From Volutella citrinella (taxonomy: Eukaryota > Ascomycota > Sordariomycetes > Hypocreales > Nectriaceae): a stretch of 64,000 bases of DNA. The position numbers and the translations under genes are program-made. The stretch covers positions 434,001 to 498,000 of the forward strand of contig JAWZSP010000003.1 in assembly GCA_034401135.1 (NCBI GenBank), written 5' to 3'. How positions within the stretch are numbered: position 1 is the first letter of the stretch; each line of letters opens with the position of its first letter. The notes beneath the pieces are model-generated. The model ran no database searches. It saw only the letters and a program-made list of their open reading frames with translations, and was not told the DNA's origin. Positions 35,699 to 46,262 of this stretch are shown here, piece after piece.

Positions 35699-36750
35699 TT
35701 CGTTGGAGCAAACAGCTGAGACGAGTTGATTGAGATAGCTAAGACTAGGTGGAGGAGATGACATTGAAACCAGACAAAAGGGCGGAGAGGAGAGAACCAA
35801 AGGCGCATGCGGAATATCATGGCGCCGGAAATCGACTGGACCAATAGACGGCCCGCATGCCATGGTACTCAAAGAAGTGCCGCCGCCCATCACGTTGCTT
35901 CTTCCTCCATTCACTCAAAAGGGTTGATCTTGGTGTCCCATCTACTTCTTCAAAGGCTTTGCCCGGGGCCCCAGCCAGGCCTTGAACTCGCCAGTGTTGA
36001 GAATAGTGGAATAGCCCCATGTTGACTGAATGTGATGTGATATTACTAGCGCTGGCTGAGAAGGATGTCATTGATGATTGGCAGCATCGGCTGCATTGCT
36101 GCATTTTTAGCCGCTGACCACACCACCCCTGGTTGCCAAGAGGCACAGCCGACAGATGCATAGCCAACAGAGACACTAAGTCTGTAGGAAACCCTCGGCA
36201 CCAAATCTTTGCTTTTTGGTGTGGTGATAGTTGGGCACATCACGGATACGGCGCCCATCCCCGGGGCGTTGAGCTAGACATCCGGCTTGCTCTCCGCCTC
36301 AAATACCAAGGCTGAACGAATGGCGAGTTTCTTGCACCATTAAAGGGTCTTTCTTCTGGCGAATATTTGTCCCTTTGGGAGCTCATCAAAAGAAGTCTGG
36401 TTTAGAAAGATGAACGGAAAGATGACATTGGCTTCGAAGGCTGGAGCTCGCGTCTCCGCTGGGGGCTAAATTTGCTGTGCAGATATCACACCTAACCAAA
36501 TTTTTCGCTCAGATGAGCCTTCTGAGCCTGTGTCTCACCAACCAGCGAGGACTAAACTTGCTGTGAAACTGCTCTCAGGCTGAGAGCTTGGCCCCCCAAT
36601 TATGGCCGAGGACGGCCCCTCAGACCACATAAGCTCTCTTGGCCGTTGGGAAACTAGTCCTATTGTTTGATAGTAAGTAGGCACTTGGAATAGTAATTCT
36701 CATACCCCAGAAAGAGCGTTCTTTCTAGTATCCTTCGTAGATACCCTAGT
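35699..36750. other. Intergenic region, no gene seen
   Basis: About 1.05 kb, A/T-richer than average, upstream of the broken Cys-rich gene and downstream of the secreted-protein gene. If the former gene starts at an upstream in-frame ATG near 35764 (MSSPPPSLSYL), its start lies here. No other gene seen. Confidence 0.45.
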
Positions 36751-37422
36751 CTACTCGAGTCCAAATTCAGCGCAAAGCCCTTTCGCACGACACTCAGCCA
36801 ACTTCTTGGCCAGCTTGCCGTCGTCGCAGCCCAGCGAGTTCATCCAGCCGTTCCACAGCTGCTTGAGGCAGAAACCATAGTCGCCAAAGCCAGGCGCGTA
36901 GCTCCAGTCGACGACATACTGGCCCTGGTCGTAGCCCGGGTTGTTGTTTATCTGATACCACTGCGGGTTTCGTCGGTGCGTGCACGCTGCGGGCCACAAA
37001 CACACTCTGTCAGCAACTCTGTGGTCTCTCTTTTGCATTTCTTGTCCAGTCGGGGGCCACTCACCATCGATTTTGTTGACGTTGTCCCTGAGCCACTTGA
37101 CGCCATGGACGGGCCAGTCTTCGCCATTTTTCTCCTTGCCGTAGCTGACGGTGAGGTCTTTGCCAGTCTTGTCCTTGCCGCCAAAGTAGATGAGTGTGCG
37201 GAACCGGTAGCCCGTAGCCTCGTACCAATCGGCGTTATAATAGAGCTCGACCCGGCACGAGCATGGCACGACCTTGTCACCCTCTACACACTCGCCTGGG
37301 ACGTGGGTGATGATGGAGTCGGCCGACTCCTTGCCGCCTTGAGGCTGGGGCACGGCGGCTAGGGCGGTGCCAGCAAAGGGTAGGAGAAGCAGTAGCGGCG
37401 CGAGGAGCTTCATGTTGGGCAA
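36751..37422 (-). CDS. Small secreted Cys-containing protein (effector-like)
   Basis: Two exons, 37065..37422 and 36751..36986 (197 aa). The 78-nt intron has donor GTGAGT, a GCTGACA branch and acceptor CGCAG. Its length is a multiple of three without stops, so the unspliced frame stays open and would give 223 aa. A signal peptide is clear: MKLLAPLLLLLPFAGTALA, with likely cleavage before AVPQPQ. The mature part has eight cysteines, including PCSC near residue 54 and ECRAKGLC at the end, and many aromatic residues (NPQWYQINNNPGYDQGQYVV). No enzymatic domain is recognised. The combination of signal peptide, small size and even cysteine count fits a secreted effector or cell-wall-associated protein. 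Start is 37422; ATG at 37413 is equally possible. Confidence 0.82.
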   Translation of the reverse strand: MPNMKLLAPLLLLLPFAGTALAAVPQPQGGKESADSIITHVPGECVEGDKVVPCSCRVELYYNADWYEATGYRFRTLIYFGGKDKTGKDLTVSYGKEKNGEDWPVHGVKWLRDNVNKIDGEWPPTGQEMQKRDHRVADRVCLWPAACTHRRNPQWYQINNNPGYDQGQYVVDWSYAPGFGDYGFCLKQLWNGWMNSLGCDDGKLAKKLAECRAKGLCAEFGLE

Positions 37423-38577
37423 TTCTTGTGGAATGATGCAGCAGGTTTGTTAAGAGGTGCGCTGTTGTTGAGAGGAGGCATATTGGCTTTCTGGCTATCA
37501 GTTCATGTTTTATACTCCCCATCCTCTATATGAGTATCAGAGTCAAAAATACTCACCGAGCGCAGCGTGGGAGCATGCCAGATGGGCCAAGTCGTGATAG
37601 ATCCTTTCCGGGCGCCTCCGTAGTGATCCTCTCGATCTTCCTAATCCGGTAATAAGCAGTTGAGTGGTCCCCAGTCTTGCGTTGGCCCACTCGGCCGAGA
37701 GGATCCACCAACTCCTACGGGCGTACCGACAGAGGCTCGTCCATCGCAGCGGATCCCGGCAGTCAAGCGACGAATTTCCAGATGTGGCCTTCAGGATTCA
37801 GAAGATGCGGCTTAGCACGGTGTCGGTCGCCCTACAGGGCAATACACGTGGGCGACGCTCGATGCTGGACTGGCCGTTGGTCACTCGGTCTGGAGTCAAA
37901 AGGCGGAGCGCAGCATCACGTCGAGGATCCGAAAATACTCTAGATCTAACACAGCATGCAGGGACCTAAATACGGCATGAAGAACGACATGCGATGTCGC
38001 TCCAGAACAAACAATAGGCTACCCATCCTCCGATTATGGTCGAGTGAGGCTTGACCTGTCAGTCGACGCCACTAGCACCAACTACGTCACAGGCCCAGCC
38101 ACAACTACTAGTAGTCCCCTGTCCAACTCCAGGTTTTTGGATGGCGCCGGCAGCTTCTCCCCATTGCGGGCTGCTGTGCCGCGACGTCACGAGCCAGGAT
38201 CTCCTCACTCTTCGGTAGACTGGCCGTTTGCGCGAACCATTGGCCTGTGAAATGCATAGGTAAGCCGAAAGCCGATCGACACCCTCTCCCCCCGCTTGGA
38301 CGCCAGGTTTCTCGTTGGCGCCAGGCACGATTGATGATCGCACCGCCGTTCTTACATCATAGAACTGCCCGCGCGTAAACAATTAGACACTGCTGCTGGT
38401 GCGACTTGGGCTTGCGCATTGCTACCGACCTGATGCGACTCAGCTGACAAGAGGCCCTTCACCTGCTCTCCGCCACGAATCTCGCGGTTCCCCCTCCCCA
38501 GCAACTCGTAGCCTCGGCCTCAACACCAAACCAGAGCATCGCCAACCATCACAGCCACGCTCAGCGCAACCGCCGCC
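37423..38577. other. Divergent intergenic region
   Basis: About 1.15 kb between the minus-strand secreted-protein gene and the plus-strand hydroxylase-like gene. It should hold both promoters, including the TATA element at 37508. Open frames inside are short. Confidence 0.5.
37508..37514 (-). promoter_or_regulatory. Candidate TATA box of the secreted-protein gene
   Basis: TATAAAA on the minus strand, 86 bp upstream of the ATG at 37422. Consistent with an inducible gene, but there is no expression evidence. Confidence 0.45.
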
Positions 38578-39603
38578 ATGGACCTCCTCCTCTCCCTCCC
38601 CATCGCCTCCTACTTCTTCACCTCCCCCGGCTCCTCCTGGGGCACCTCCTTCAACCTCGTCTTCTTCTACATGACCTGGACCACGCTCGTGCTGTCCCAC
38701 CCCATCCTGCGCATCCGTCTCGTCGGCGCCCTCGCCATCCGCGTCGCCATCTTCCTCGCGCCCTCGCTACTCACAGCCCTTCTCGATGCCGCGGCCCCGT
38801 CCCTCGCTGACACCCTCAAGCTGTCCGGCCGCGCCTCCGCCGTCCCGCCCTTGCGCCGCCCGCGCGCTCTCGCCCGGCAGCTCGGCCTCGTGCTCTTCAA
38901 CGTCGCCCTCGTCACGGGCCTCGAGGGCGCGGGTTGCTGGCTTAGCATGCGCCTGACGCGGCAGCCCGAGTTCCGGAGCACAACCACCCTGCCGTTTCCC
39001 TGGCAGATCGCCAAGCACATCCTCGCCATGGGCGCCGCGCGCGAGGTGCTCACCTACTACATCCACCGCTTCGTCCTGCACGCTCGCAACAACCCCATCG
39101 CCCGCCTGCACGCCGCCTACACCCACGCCCGGCCCGGCGTCCCCTACAGCCTGCTCCTCTTCGCCGACCACCCGCTACCACTGCTGCTCGTTCGCTTCCT
39201 GCCCACCTACCTGCCGGCCCTGCTCGTGCGCCCGCACCTACTCATCTACTTCCTCTTCGTCGCCCTCACCACCGCCCAGGACACCCTCGCCATGTCGGGC
39301 TACGCCGTCGTCCCGGGCATCATCATGGGCGGCCTGGTGCGCCGCACCGCCATCCACTACGCCAGCGGCGGCACCGCGAACTTTGGCGCCTGGGGCGTGC
39401 TCGACTGGGCACACGGCACAGGCAGGGGCGGCGACGTGCTCGACGACCTGAGGGCCGAGGCCGAAAAGCACCATCTCAAGGAGCGCTCCGCCGACAAGGT
39501 GGACGAAGGCGTCGACGTCATCTCCGGCGGGCTCGACAAGATCCGCAAGGGCGTCGCCACGCGGAGGAGCCCCCGGACGAGGTCCGCCAAGAAGTCTTTG
39601 TGA
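38578..39603 (+). CDS. Fatty-acid-hydroxylase / sterol-desaturase-like membrane protein
   Basis: Single exon, 341 aa, with an N-terminal hydrophobic pair of helices and about five membrane segments overall. The first histidine motif of the fatty-acid hydroxylase family is intact (HRFVLH, residues 163-168), and the family's final signature, NFGAWGVLDWAHGT, is present. The other di-iron histidine motifs are weak: the HxxHH-like element reads HAAYTH, and the last one reads IHYASGG. Fungal members of this subgroup often show a diverged third motif, but loss of a His in the second would reduce metal binding. The C-terminal 60 residues are charged and cytosolic. Location is probably the endoplasmic reticulum; substrate unknown. 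The start has a strong context (GCCGCCATGG). Confidence 0.82.
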   Translation: MDLLLSLPIASYFFTSPGSSWGTSFNLVFFYMTWTTLVLSHPILRIRLVGALAIRVAIFLAPSLLTALLDAAAPSLADTLKLSGRASAVPPLRRPRALARQLGLVLFNVALVTGLEGAGCWLSMRLTRQPEFRSTTTLPFPWQIAKHILAMGAAREVLTYYIHRFVLHARNNPIARLHAAYTHARPGVPYSLLLFADHPLPLLLVRFLPTYLPALLVRPHLLIYFLFVALTTAQDTLAMSGYAVVPGIIMGGLVRRTAIHYASGGTANFGAWGVLDWAHGTGRGGDVLDDLRAEAEKHHLKERSADKVDEGVDVISGGLDKIRKGVATRRSPRTRSAKKSL

Positions 39604-39937
39604 ATGGGAGACAATGGAAAAGTATTATGTGTTGGGCGTTTGGAGTGTTTGCGTGTCGAAAAGGAGCGTCCATGTTTGACCAATTGGCCATCATGATGTG
39701 CAGTGTATGTTTGTGTGCCGGATGCTATTCTTGGTCTCGATGCGCCGTTTCCGCCTCGAGCCTATCTTGTCCACCCGTTCTATTTCTACTATATTCATCC
39801 ATATACCCTCATCGCGATCACGACGAGTCTCGGTTCCCCTGCCTCGTAAATGCCAGCACATTGCGGCCGAGGCATCTTCTATGCCATGACACATTTGTTT
39901 CCTGTGCGTGTTATATATCCAGAACAATGCACCCCGT
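39604..39937. other. Convergent intergenic region
   Basis: 334 bp between the 3' ends of the hydroxylase-like gene and IML2. No open frame; presumed transcription ends of both. Confidence 0.5.
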
Positions 39938-42087
39938 CTAAAAGTCCATCTTCTTCTTGAACCATGCCAGCGTCTCCAGCCCGCTCTGCACTCTCATGCC
40001 GATGCGGGCGTCCAGCGTGTACGCCTCCCACAACGAAGCCGCGTGCAGCTGCTTGTAGCATTCGTTGTACTTTTCCTGCCGGTACGCCCGAATCTCCTCT
40101 TCGGTACCCTTGGGCGGGTTGCAGCACTCGTCCCACGCGATGGCGCCCACCTCGTAGATGCCCGTCGGCATCACGTAGTCGTCCTTTGTCGGGCCCTTGA
40201 AGGCATATCTGGTACGGTCAGTTTCAGCGAGCATGTGAGGCACCTGTGCGGAGACACTCACCGGTCATGGGCCAGAATGTGATCCTTCAGCAGCGCCCTC
40301 GCCTCGTCATACTTGCCCAGTCGCCTGGCAACGGCCGCACTGCAAAGAGCCCAGCCGCCCACCTCGTCAACCTCACTCCTAATCTTCTCCACGACCTCGG
40401 GCGTGCCCGTCAGCCGCTCCCACTTGAGGTTGCCCTCGGCGCGCAGCAGGTCCCGCTCGCCCATGCGCTTCGGTCCGTTCCACATGTAGGCCATCTCGAG
40501 CGCCGGGCTCCATCCAATGACGTCGGGCAAGTCGGCGCCCGTGGCCTTGACGCGCTCCTCCCACTTCTTCATGCGGCGGTCGATGAACGTCTCAAACGGC
40601 AGCTGGCGCGCCATGAACTTTTTCTTGCCCACCAGGCTGGGTGACTTGCGGAAGAAGTCCTCCGACTTCTTCTTCTGCCGGCGCGCCTCGTCCGCGTCGC
40701 CGCTCTGCAGAGCATCGCGGTACAGCTCCAGCGACGCGGCGCCGGCCATGTAGTAGTACAGCGCGGGGCTCCAGTCGTTGACTTCGAGGCAGTGCAGGAA
40801 GGTGTCGCGCATCAGGGGCCAGTCCTGGATGAACATGCCGCACGTCGCCAGCTCAAAATTGTTGAGCGCCGCCACCTGCTTCATCTTGGACTCGTTTCCG
40901 ACCTTGAGGATGTCAATGGCCTTGTCCAGCTCCGTCTCGTTGGCGTGCTGCCGCGCCTCCTCAATCTTCCACATCCGCGAGTCCGGGTACCGCTCACGCA
41001 TAACCTCCAGCAGCCGGTCGCACTTTTCCCGGGGCGGGCCAACCATCTCGGCGGCGTCGTCAAAGTCCTCTTCCGTGGGGAGGATGTCTACGGTACCCAG
41101 GAGTCCGTTGTAGTAGCCCAGGAGCATCATGCCGGCGACGGCACCGTTGACGTTATCGTAGGCAGTTGCCTTCCACAGCATGTGCACGCCGCGCTCGCGG
41201 TTGCCGACGAAGCCCACAACGGACAGGATACGGCCAAAGGCCGGGGGAATCAGGGTCAGCATGAGCAGGAGCAGGCCATAGCACATGTTGGCGCCCGAGT
41301 GCACGAAGATGTCGAGCGGGTTGTCCAGCTCAATGTCGCCAGCAACAACAGACCCAGACCGCATCAGCAGCGGGCTAGCGGGGCGTCCGTCTTCCAGGAC
41401 AGCCTCCTCCGAGTTCTTGTCGGGGGTTGTCGCGGCGGTGGTGTTCTCGGTGGCGTTGGCGGGCGTGCCGGTGCCTGAGGAGGTAGAGTCGCCGTTCTTG
41501 GAGTCGATGTCGAGGGCCTCGGTCTTTGCAGCCAGGTCGATGGCCGACTTGTTCGCCCTAATCTGGGCAATGGCCTTGCTCTCGGCAGCCGTGATGGCGT
41601 CGAGAGTCAGAAAGGCCTTGCGCAGCTTGTAGAAACTGCGCATGGCCTCGATGAGGCTCTCGTGCAAGACGCCGACGACGGCGCCCATGAGCTGCATCTC
41701 GGCGCGGACCAGCTCGTACTCGGTGCCCGGGGGGTACAGCTTGCTGCGGTTCTTGCTGCTCTTCTGGGCCTTCTTCCAATCGGCCATGGCCCGGGCCTCG
41801 CACTCGTCGAGGCGGGCCGTCGTCTCGGTCATGACGTCCTTCTCGAAGCCCAGGACAGAGCGCATGAAGACGGTGACGGCGAGGCCCAGCTTGTGGAAGG
41901 CCGAGTCGCCCTTCTGCAGGCGCTCCCAGGCGCCGTCAATGTCGTCGTTCATGATGAGGCCGCACGAGCTCATGGCGTCATCAATGTCGTCCATCTCACG
42001 GCCGGCATTGTCGCGGACTGAGTCGCTGTCGCTGGCCGAGTCCGCCGTGGCCGCACTAGAGCGGAACCAACCGCCGAGACGATTCAT
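39938..42087 (-). CDS. IML2: Inclusion body clearance protein IML2 (TTC39 family)
   Basis: Two exons, 40262..42087 and 39938..40208 (698 aa); the 53-nt intron (GTGAGT...CCAG) restores HDRYAFKGP in frame. The protein opens with the family stretch LIMNDDIDGAWERLQKGDSAFHKLG and continues with LGFEKDVM and YELVRAEMQLMGAVVGVLHESL. A Ser/Thr-rich insert near residues 200-250 is followed by GANMCYGLLLLMLTLIPPAF and LWKATAYDNVNGAVAGMMLLGYYNG, all conserved in IML2. The C-terminal half holds TPR-like helix pairs. In yeast, Iml2 is needed to clear lipid-associated protein inclusions. The ATG at 42087 is chosen because it opens the MNRLGGWF start typical of the family; the frame stays open upstream, but that part is purine-rich leader. 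Confidence 0.94.
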
Positions 42088-43577
42088 GGCGCGGCGGTGG
42101 GAGTAGGGGAGGGGGAAGAGGAGGGGAAAGGAAAGGGGGAGGGGAGGAGGAGGGAGTGTACGAGAGAGGGAGGAGGGAGGGAAAGAGAATAAGAGAAACA
42201 AAACGGAGAGGGATTGGGCGAGGAGATGAGGTGGAGGAGAAGCGAAGCACCCGGCGCTAGCGCTGCGTGTGTCTGGCGACCACAATGCAATGCCCGCCCG
42301 CTTGGGCGATGCAGCACGAGACTCGCGGCCTGGCTTCTCTCAGGTCGGGGTCTCTGGGAGTCCGTCCGAGTACGACGAGGCGCAGGCCCAAATGCTGACA
42401 GCAGCACGCGTGGAGGGGCGAGCAAAGGCCCAATCGATGATGTCGCACCGCGTAACGGTGGTGTAGTGCAGTGTAGTAGTCCTGAACGATGCCGCTGCAG
42501 GCGAACAAGACCACGACCAGCTGCCCAAAAGACGCTCACGCGATGCACCTGCACACGGTTCCGGGCTGGTCAAGTCTGTGTCTTCGGAAACGCTCAGGGA
42601 TCCATCACACCAGCAAAAAGCGTGTCCAGGAACAAGCACAATCGGGAGCAGCGAGTGGTGGGAGAAGAAGAAGGACAAATCCGCCGGTCGTCGCTGGCTG
42701 TCTAGATGCCCCCACCCAGAGATACTGGACCCCTCCATACGCAATCGCGCTCGCAGTCCCCGGGGCCATTCTCTGCGCTGTCATAGGCTGCTTCTTTCGG
42801 CCTGGGCGAGGCACCCTCAAGACCCGCCCCTGGGTGCCCTGGGGACCTGCACCCGAACCGCTGCAGCATCACTGACCCGCTAACAGACCCCTGCTTCACA
42901 AGCACCGAGTAGGAAGGTATGGGCCCTCGCAGAATTCCATGGGCGAGACCGATACCGATACTGTCCTGGATGGGGACGTGGGAATGTGCTGCTCACCGGC
43001 TCTCGGCTGCACTTTTGTCACGAGCAGCCCGATAATATTTGTGGGCCGTTGAAGGTTCCATTCCTCCGTTGCTGCCGTGCAATCCAACCTGACATCGGGC
43101 TGCTCACCAAAATCCCATGGAGTTATGGCGCATAAGCCCGTGTTAAGTGCCACCATCCTCACAACAGTAAGTCAACATCGCTTGGAGAGTCGATAGGACA
43201 ACACAAACCCTCAAAAATAACATTTGGACACCTTAAAAAAGCAATCAAATTGTTCAATTTGGACAGGCCAGAGGATCATAAATAGTTTCCCGGGCTTCCT
43301 GCCCTCGCCCACTGGCGCATCAGAAACCGAATCTGGTCGAACTGCACTACCCTACACTTTCAATCGGCACGGCACCTCCTTGTTCCGTCCCGCAGGCCGC
43401 CTCGCCGCGCAAGGCTCCGACTGTCGACGCCGCCTTGTCGCCGCCTCCATTAATCATCCATCACCGCAACCACCGACCTCTCTCCCCCAACACAATCGCG
43501 CGCCCTGCTCTCGACGCAGAACCCAATACTTTTACCAATTTCGTCCCGTCGACCTCTACTCAGAAACCCCGCCCATC
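42088..43577. other. Divergent intergenic region of IML2 and SEM1
   Basis: About 1.5 kb with promoters of two divergent genes. Next to IML2, 42095-42215 is almost purely purine on the plus strand (pyrimidine on the transcribed minus-strand message), a common mould promoter/leader feature. Open frames in the middle have no domain features. Confidence 0.5.
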
Positions 43578-44196
43578 ATGGCTTCAGACACTAAGCCCGC
43601 CGAGGAGAAGCCCACCGAGCAGCAGAAGCCCGAGCAGAAGCCCGCCGCTCTCGGCGAGGACGACGAGTTCGAGGACTTCCCCGTCGACGGTACGATCTAG
43701 CGCCCGTCCTTGCACGCAGAATAAACCCCTGCGGGCATTCCGGATGATGGGCTGGAGCTGCGCCTAGCTTTGTGCCACGGGCTTGCTGCCCCGCAACCGG
43801 AAGCTTATGTCGAGCTCCGGGCCTCTCTTCTGTCCTTTTATTTTCCCGTGAGGCACCACATAGCTGACACCCTGCGACAACAGACTGGCCCGAGGACCAG
43901 ACCGAGGCCGCCAAGGGCAACCATGAGACCAAGCACCTGTGGGAGGAGAGCTGGGACGACGATGACACGACCGACGACTTCTCGGCGCAACTGAAGTGGG
44001 TTGAACCCCCCAATCCCCCGTTCCGATCCCGCCCACCCTGCACAGCCGTTGGGAAGCTTCCCCAAGCGGACTGCGACTTTACGACGGTGCAATGTGCAGC
44101 CGTGGATGGGCTCCGGAGCAGAATGAAGATGTCTGATAGCTAACACGTGCCGCTAGGGAGGAGCTCAAGAAGGTCGAGGCGGCGAAGCGACGATAA
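43578..44196 (+). CDS. SEM1: 26S proteasome complex subunit SEM1/DSS1
   Basis: Three small exons, 43578..43689, 43884..43995 and 44157..44196, giving 87 aa. Introns are 194 and 161 nt and keep frame. The protein is extremely acidic. After a Lys/Glu/Pro-rich leader come the two conserved acidic-aromatic boxes: EDDEFEDFPVDDWPED and HLWEESWDDDDTTDDFSAQL, followed by the short basic EELKKVEAAKRR tail. This is the SEM1/DSS1 family, a tiny disordered subunit of the proteasome lid and of the TREX-2 mRNA export and BRCA2-type repair complexes. Because each exon is under 120 nt, the gene is easily missed: the long open frame starting at 43224 is a mostly non-coding extension over the first exon. Confidence 0.96.
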
Positions 44197-44625
44197 TGAT
44201 TTCACGTCTGGGCGGGCGCTGGAATTCCAGGACGAGATAGACCATGCACCACCACATAGATTTTGGTCTCTTGTTAATGACGAGCAAAACAAGCAAAACA
44301 AACATTTCTTTGATAAATACTATGAGGCCCCGGAACGACCCCGCTTTATCGTGCTTCACATTCACTCTCCATACTGATATCCTCCCTACTTTCACAACGA
44401 CACGTTCACAGCCAGCAACGACATGAACGAAAAAAAAATTACAAGATTCGTCACATCAACCACATATTGGGAACCCAGTCTAATCATTTGTGTGGATATT
44501 ACTTTTGTTCTGTTTTACTTGTGCCCTCACAGGCTAGACCTTCCAGCCCTGCCTTTAATAAAGCGCCACGGGGCGCTCCGTCATCAACATGTTCGTAGGC
44601 AGTTTTTTTTTTCATTTCGTCATAT
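44197..44625. other. Convergent intergenic region
   Basis: 429 bp between the ends of SEM1 and PGK1, A/T-rich with an A run near 44429 and a T run near 44604. Presumed 3' untranslated regions. Confidence 0.5.
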
Positions 44626-46147
44626 TTACTTACTCGACAGGGCAGTGACACCGGGCAGCTCCTTGCCTTCGAGCAGCTCCAGGCTGGCACCGCCGCCAGT
44701 GGAGACGTGGCTGATCTTGTCCTCGGCGCCGTACTTCTTGGCGACGGTGGCAGTGTCACCACCACCGATGATGACGACCTTGCCGGCGGTGGTGGCCTCG
44801 ACAGCGGCATCGAGGGTGGCCTTGGTGCCGGAGGCGAAGGCGTCGAACTCGAAGACACCGGCGGGACCGTTCCAGAGGATGGTGTTGGCCTCGGCAATGG
44901 CCTCCTTGTACAGCTTGACACTCTCAGGACCGCAGTCCAGACCCATCCATCCGTCGGGGATGCCAGAGGCATCGGTGGCGGTGCCGGTGGCAGCATCCTT
45001 GGCGAACTTGTCGGCGGTGATGTAGTCGACGGGGAGGACGAGCTTGACGCCCTTGGCCTTGGCCTTCTCGACGAGAGAGCCGACAGTCTTGGCGCCAGCC
45101 TCGTCGAAGAGGGAGTTGCCAATAGAAACGTTCTCGAGCGTCTTCTTGAAGGTGAAGGCCATGCCACCGCAGATGATGAGGGAGTTGACCTTGTCGAGCA
45201 GGTTGTCAATGAGCTGGATCTTGTCGGAGACCTTGGCACCGCCGAGGATGGCGAGGAAGGGGCGGTTAGGGGACTCGAGGGCCTTGGCGAAGTAGTCAAG
45301 CTCCTTCTTCATGAGGAAGCCAGCAGCCTTCTGGGGCAGGTCGACACCGACCATGGAGGAGTGGGCACGGTGGGCAGTGCCGAAGGCGTCGTCTGCGAGT
45401 CTCGTAAGTACATGATCTGATGCTGTAGTGCTAGATCGGAGGCTTCACTCACTGACGAAGACGTCACCGAGGGCGGTGAGGCCCTTGCGGAACTGCTCGA
45501 CGGCGGCCTTGTCGGCCTTGGTCTTGTTGCCCTCCTTGTCCTTAGAGCTGCCCTCCTCCTCAATGTGGAAGCGCAGGTTCTCCAGGAGGATGACGGCGCC
45601 GTCCTCGGCTCCGTTGACAATGGCCTCGACCTCGGGGCCGACGGAGTCGGGGGCGAATGTGACCTTCTTGCCGAGCAGCTTCTCGAGCTCGGGAACAACG
45701 GGCTGGAGAGAGTACTTGGCGTTCACCTCGCCGTTGGGGCGGCCGAGGTGGGACATGAGGATGACGCTCTTGGCGCCATTGTCGAGGGCATGCTTGATGG
45801 TGGGCAGGGCACCGACGATGCGCTGGTTGTTGGTGATGTTCTTGTTCTCGTCGAGAGGGACGTTGAAGTCGACCTGGAGCGGCGCAATTGGCCTATGGTT
45901 AGCCGCGACGGATCTAGAGGACTGATGCGTTTTTGCGTCTTTTGGTGAGGGCGAGGGGCTGACGGTGGCGGGGTAGGCCAGAACACATCATGGCGGGGCA
46001 ACGCGGCTCTCACGCAGCGGTGACGTGAAAGTTTGGCGGCGGCGGGACAGAAGCCGGACATGCGATGATGGAAGTACTTACTCGGATGAGGACGCGCTTG
46101 CCCTTGACGTCGACGTCGGTGATGGAGAGCTTGCTGGACAGAGACAT
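44626..46147 (-). CDS. PGK1: 3-phosphoglycerate kinase
   Basis: Three exons, 46082..46147, 45453..45873 and 44626..45392 (417 aa, the standard eukaryotic length). Introns are 208 and 60 nt and both keep frame. It catalyses the ATP-producing glycolytic step from 1,3-bisphosphoglycerate in the cytosol. Visible signatures are [14 protein letters not shown] at the first junction, SHLGRPNG and [13 protein letters not shown] in the substrate-binding domain, [13 protein letters not shown] in the hinge region and the nucleotide-binding GPAGVFE and [29 protein letters not shown] stretches. The stop directly follows ALSSK. Codon use is strongly biased to C/G-ending codons, as expected for an abundant enzyme. 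A CT-rich promoter tract lies directly upstream. Confidence 0.98.
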
Positions 46148-46262
46148 TTTGGCTGCGGCTTGAGAGCAGAGGGGAGTGAGGAGGGGAAGAGGTGGTCTGA
46201 TGAAAGAGGAGGAGAAGGAGGGAGAAGAGGTCGAGGCCAAGAAGGAGGAGGGGCGGAAGCTA
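46148..46262 (-). promoter_or_regulatory. CT-rich leader/promoter tract of PGK1
   Basis: Just upstream of the PGK1 start the minus strand is nearly all pyrimidine: the plus strand reads runs of GAGGAGAAGG. Such CT-rich blocks near the transcription start are established in strongly expressed genes of filamentous fungi. Confidence 0.6.

Noticed and set aside
43224..43700. Long single-exon gene of 158 codons
   Set aside because: Only its last 37 codons are real (SEM1 exon 1); the upstream part has no similarity to the family and sits in the leader.
44707..45420. Plus-strand open frame of 237 codons
   Set aside because: It is antisense to PGK1 exon 3; its Gly/Asp/Val-rich composition is the mirror of the biased codons of PGK1.
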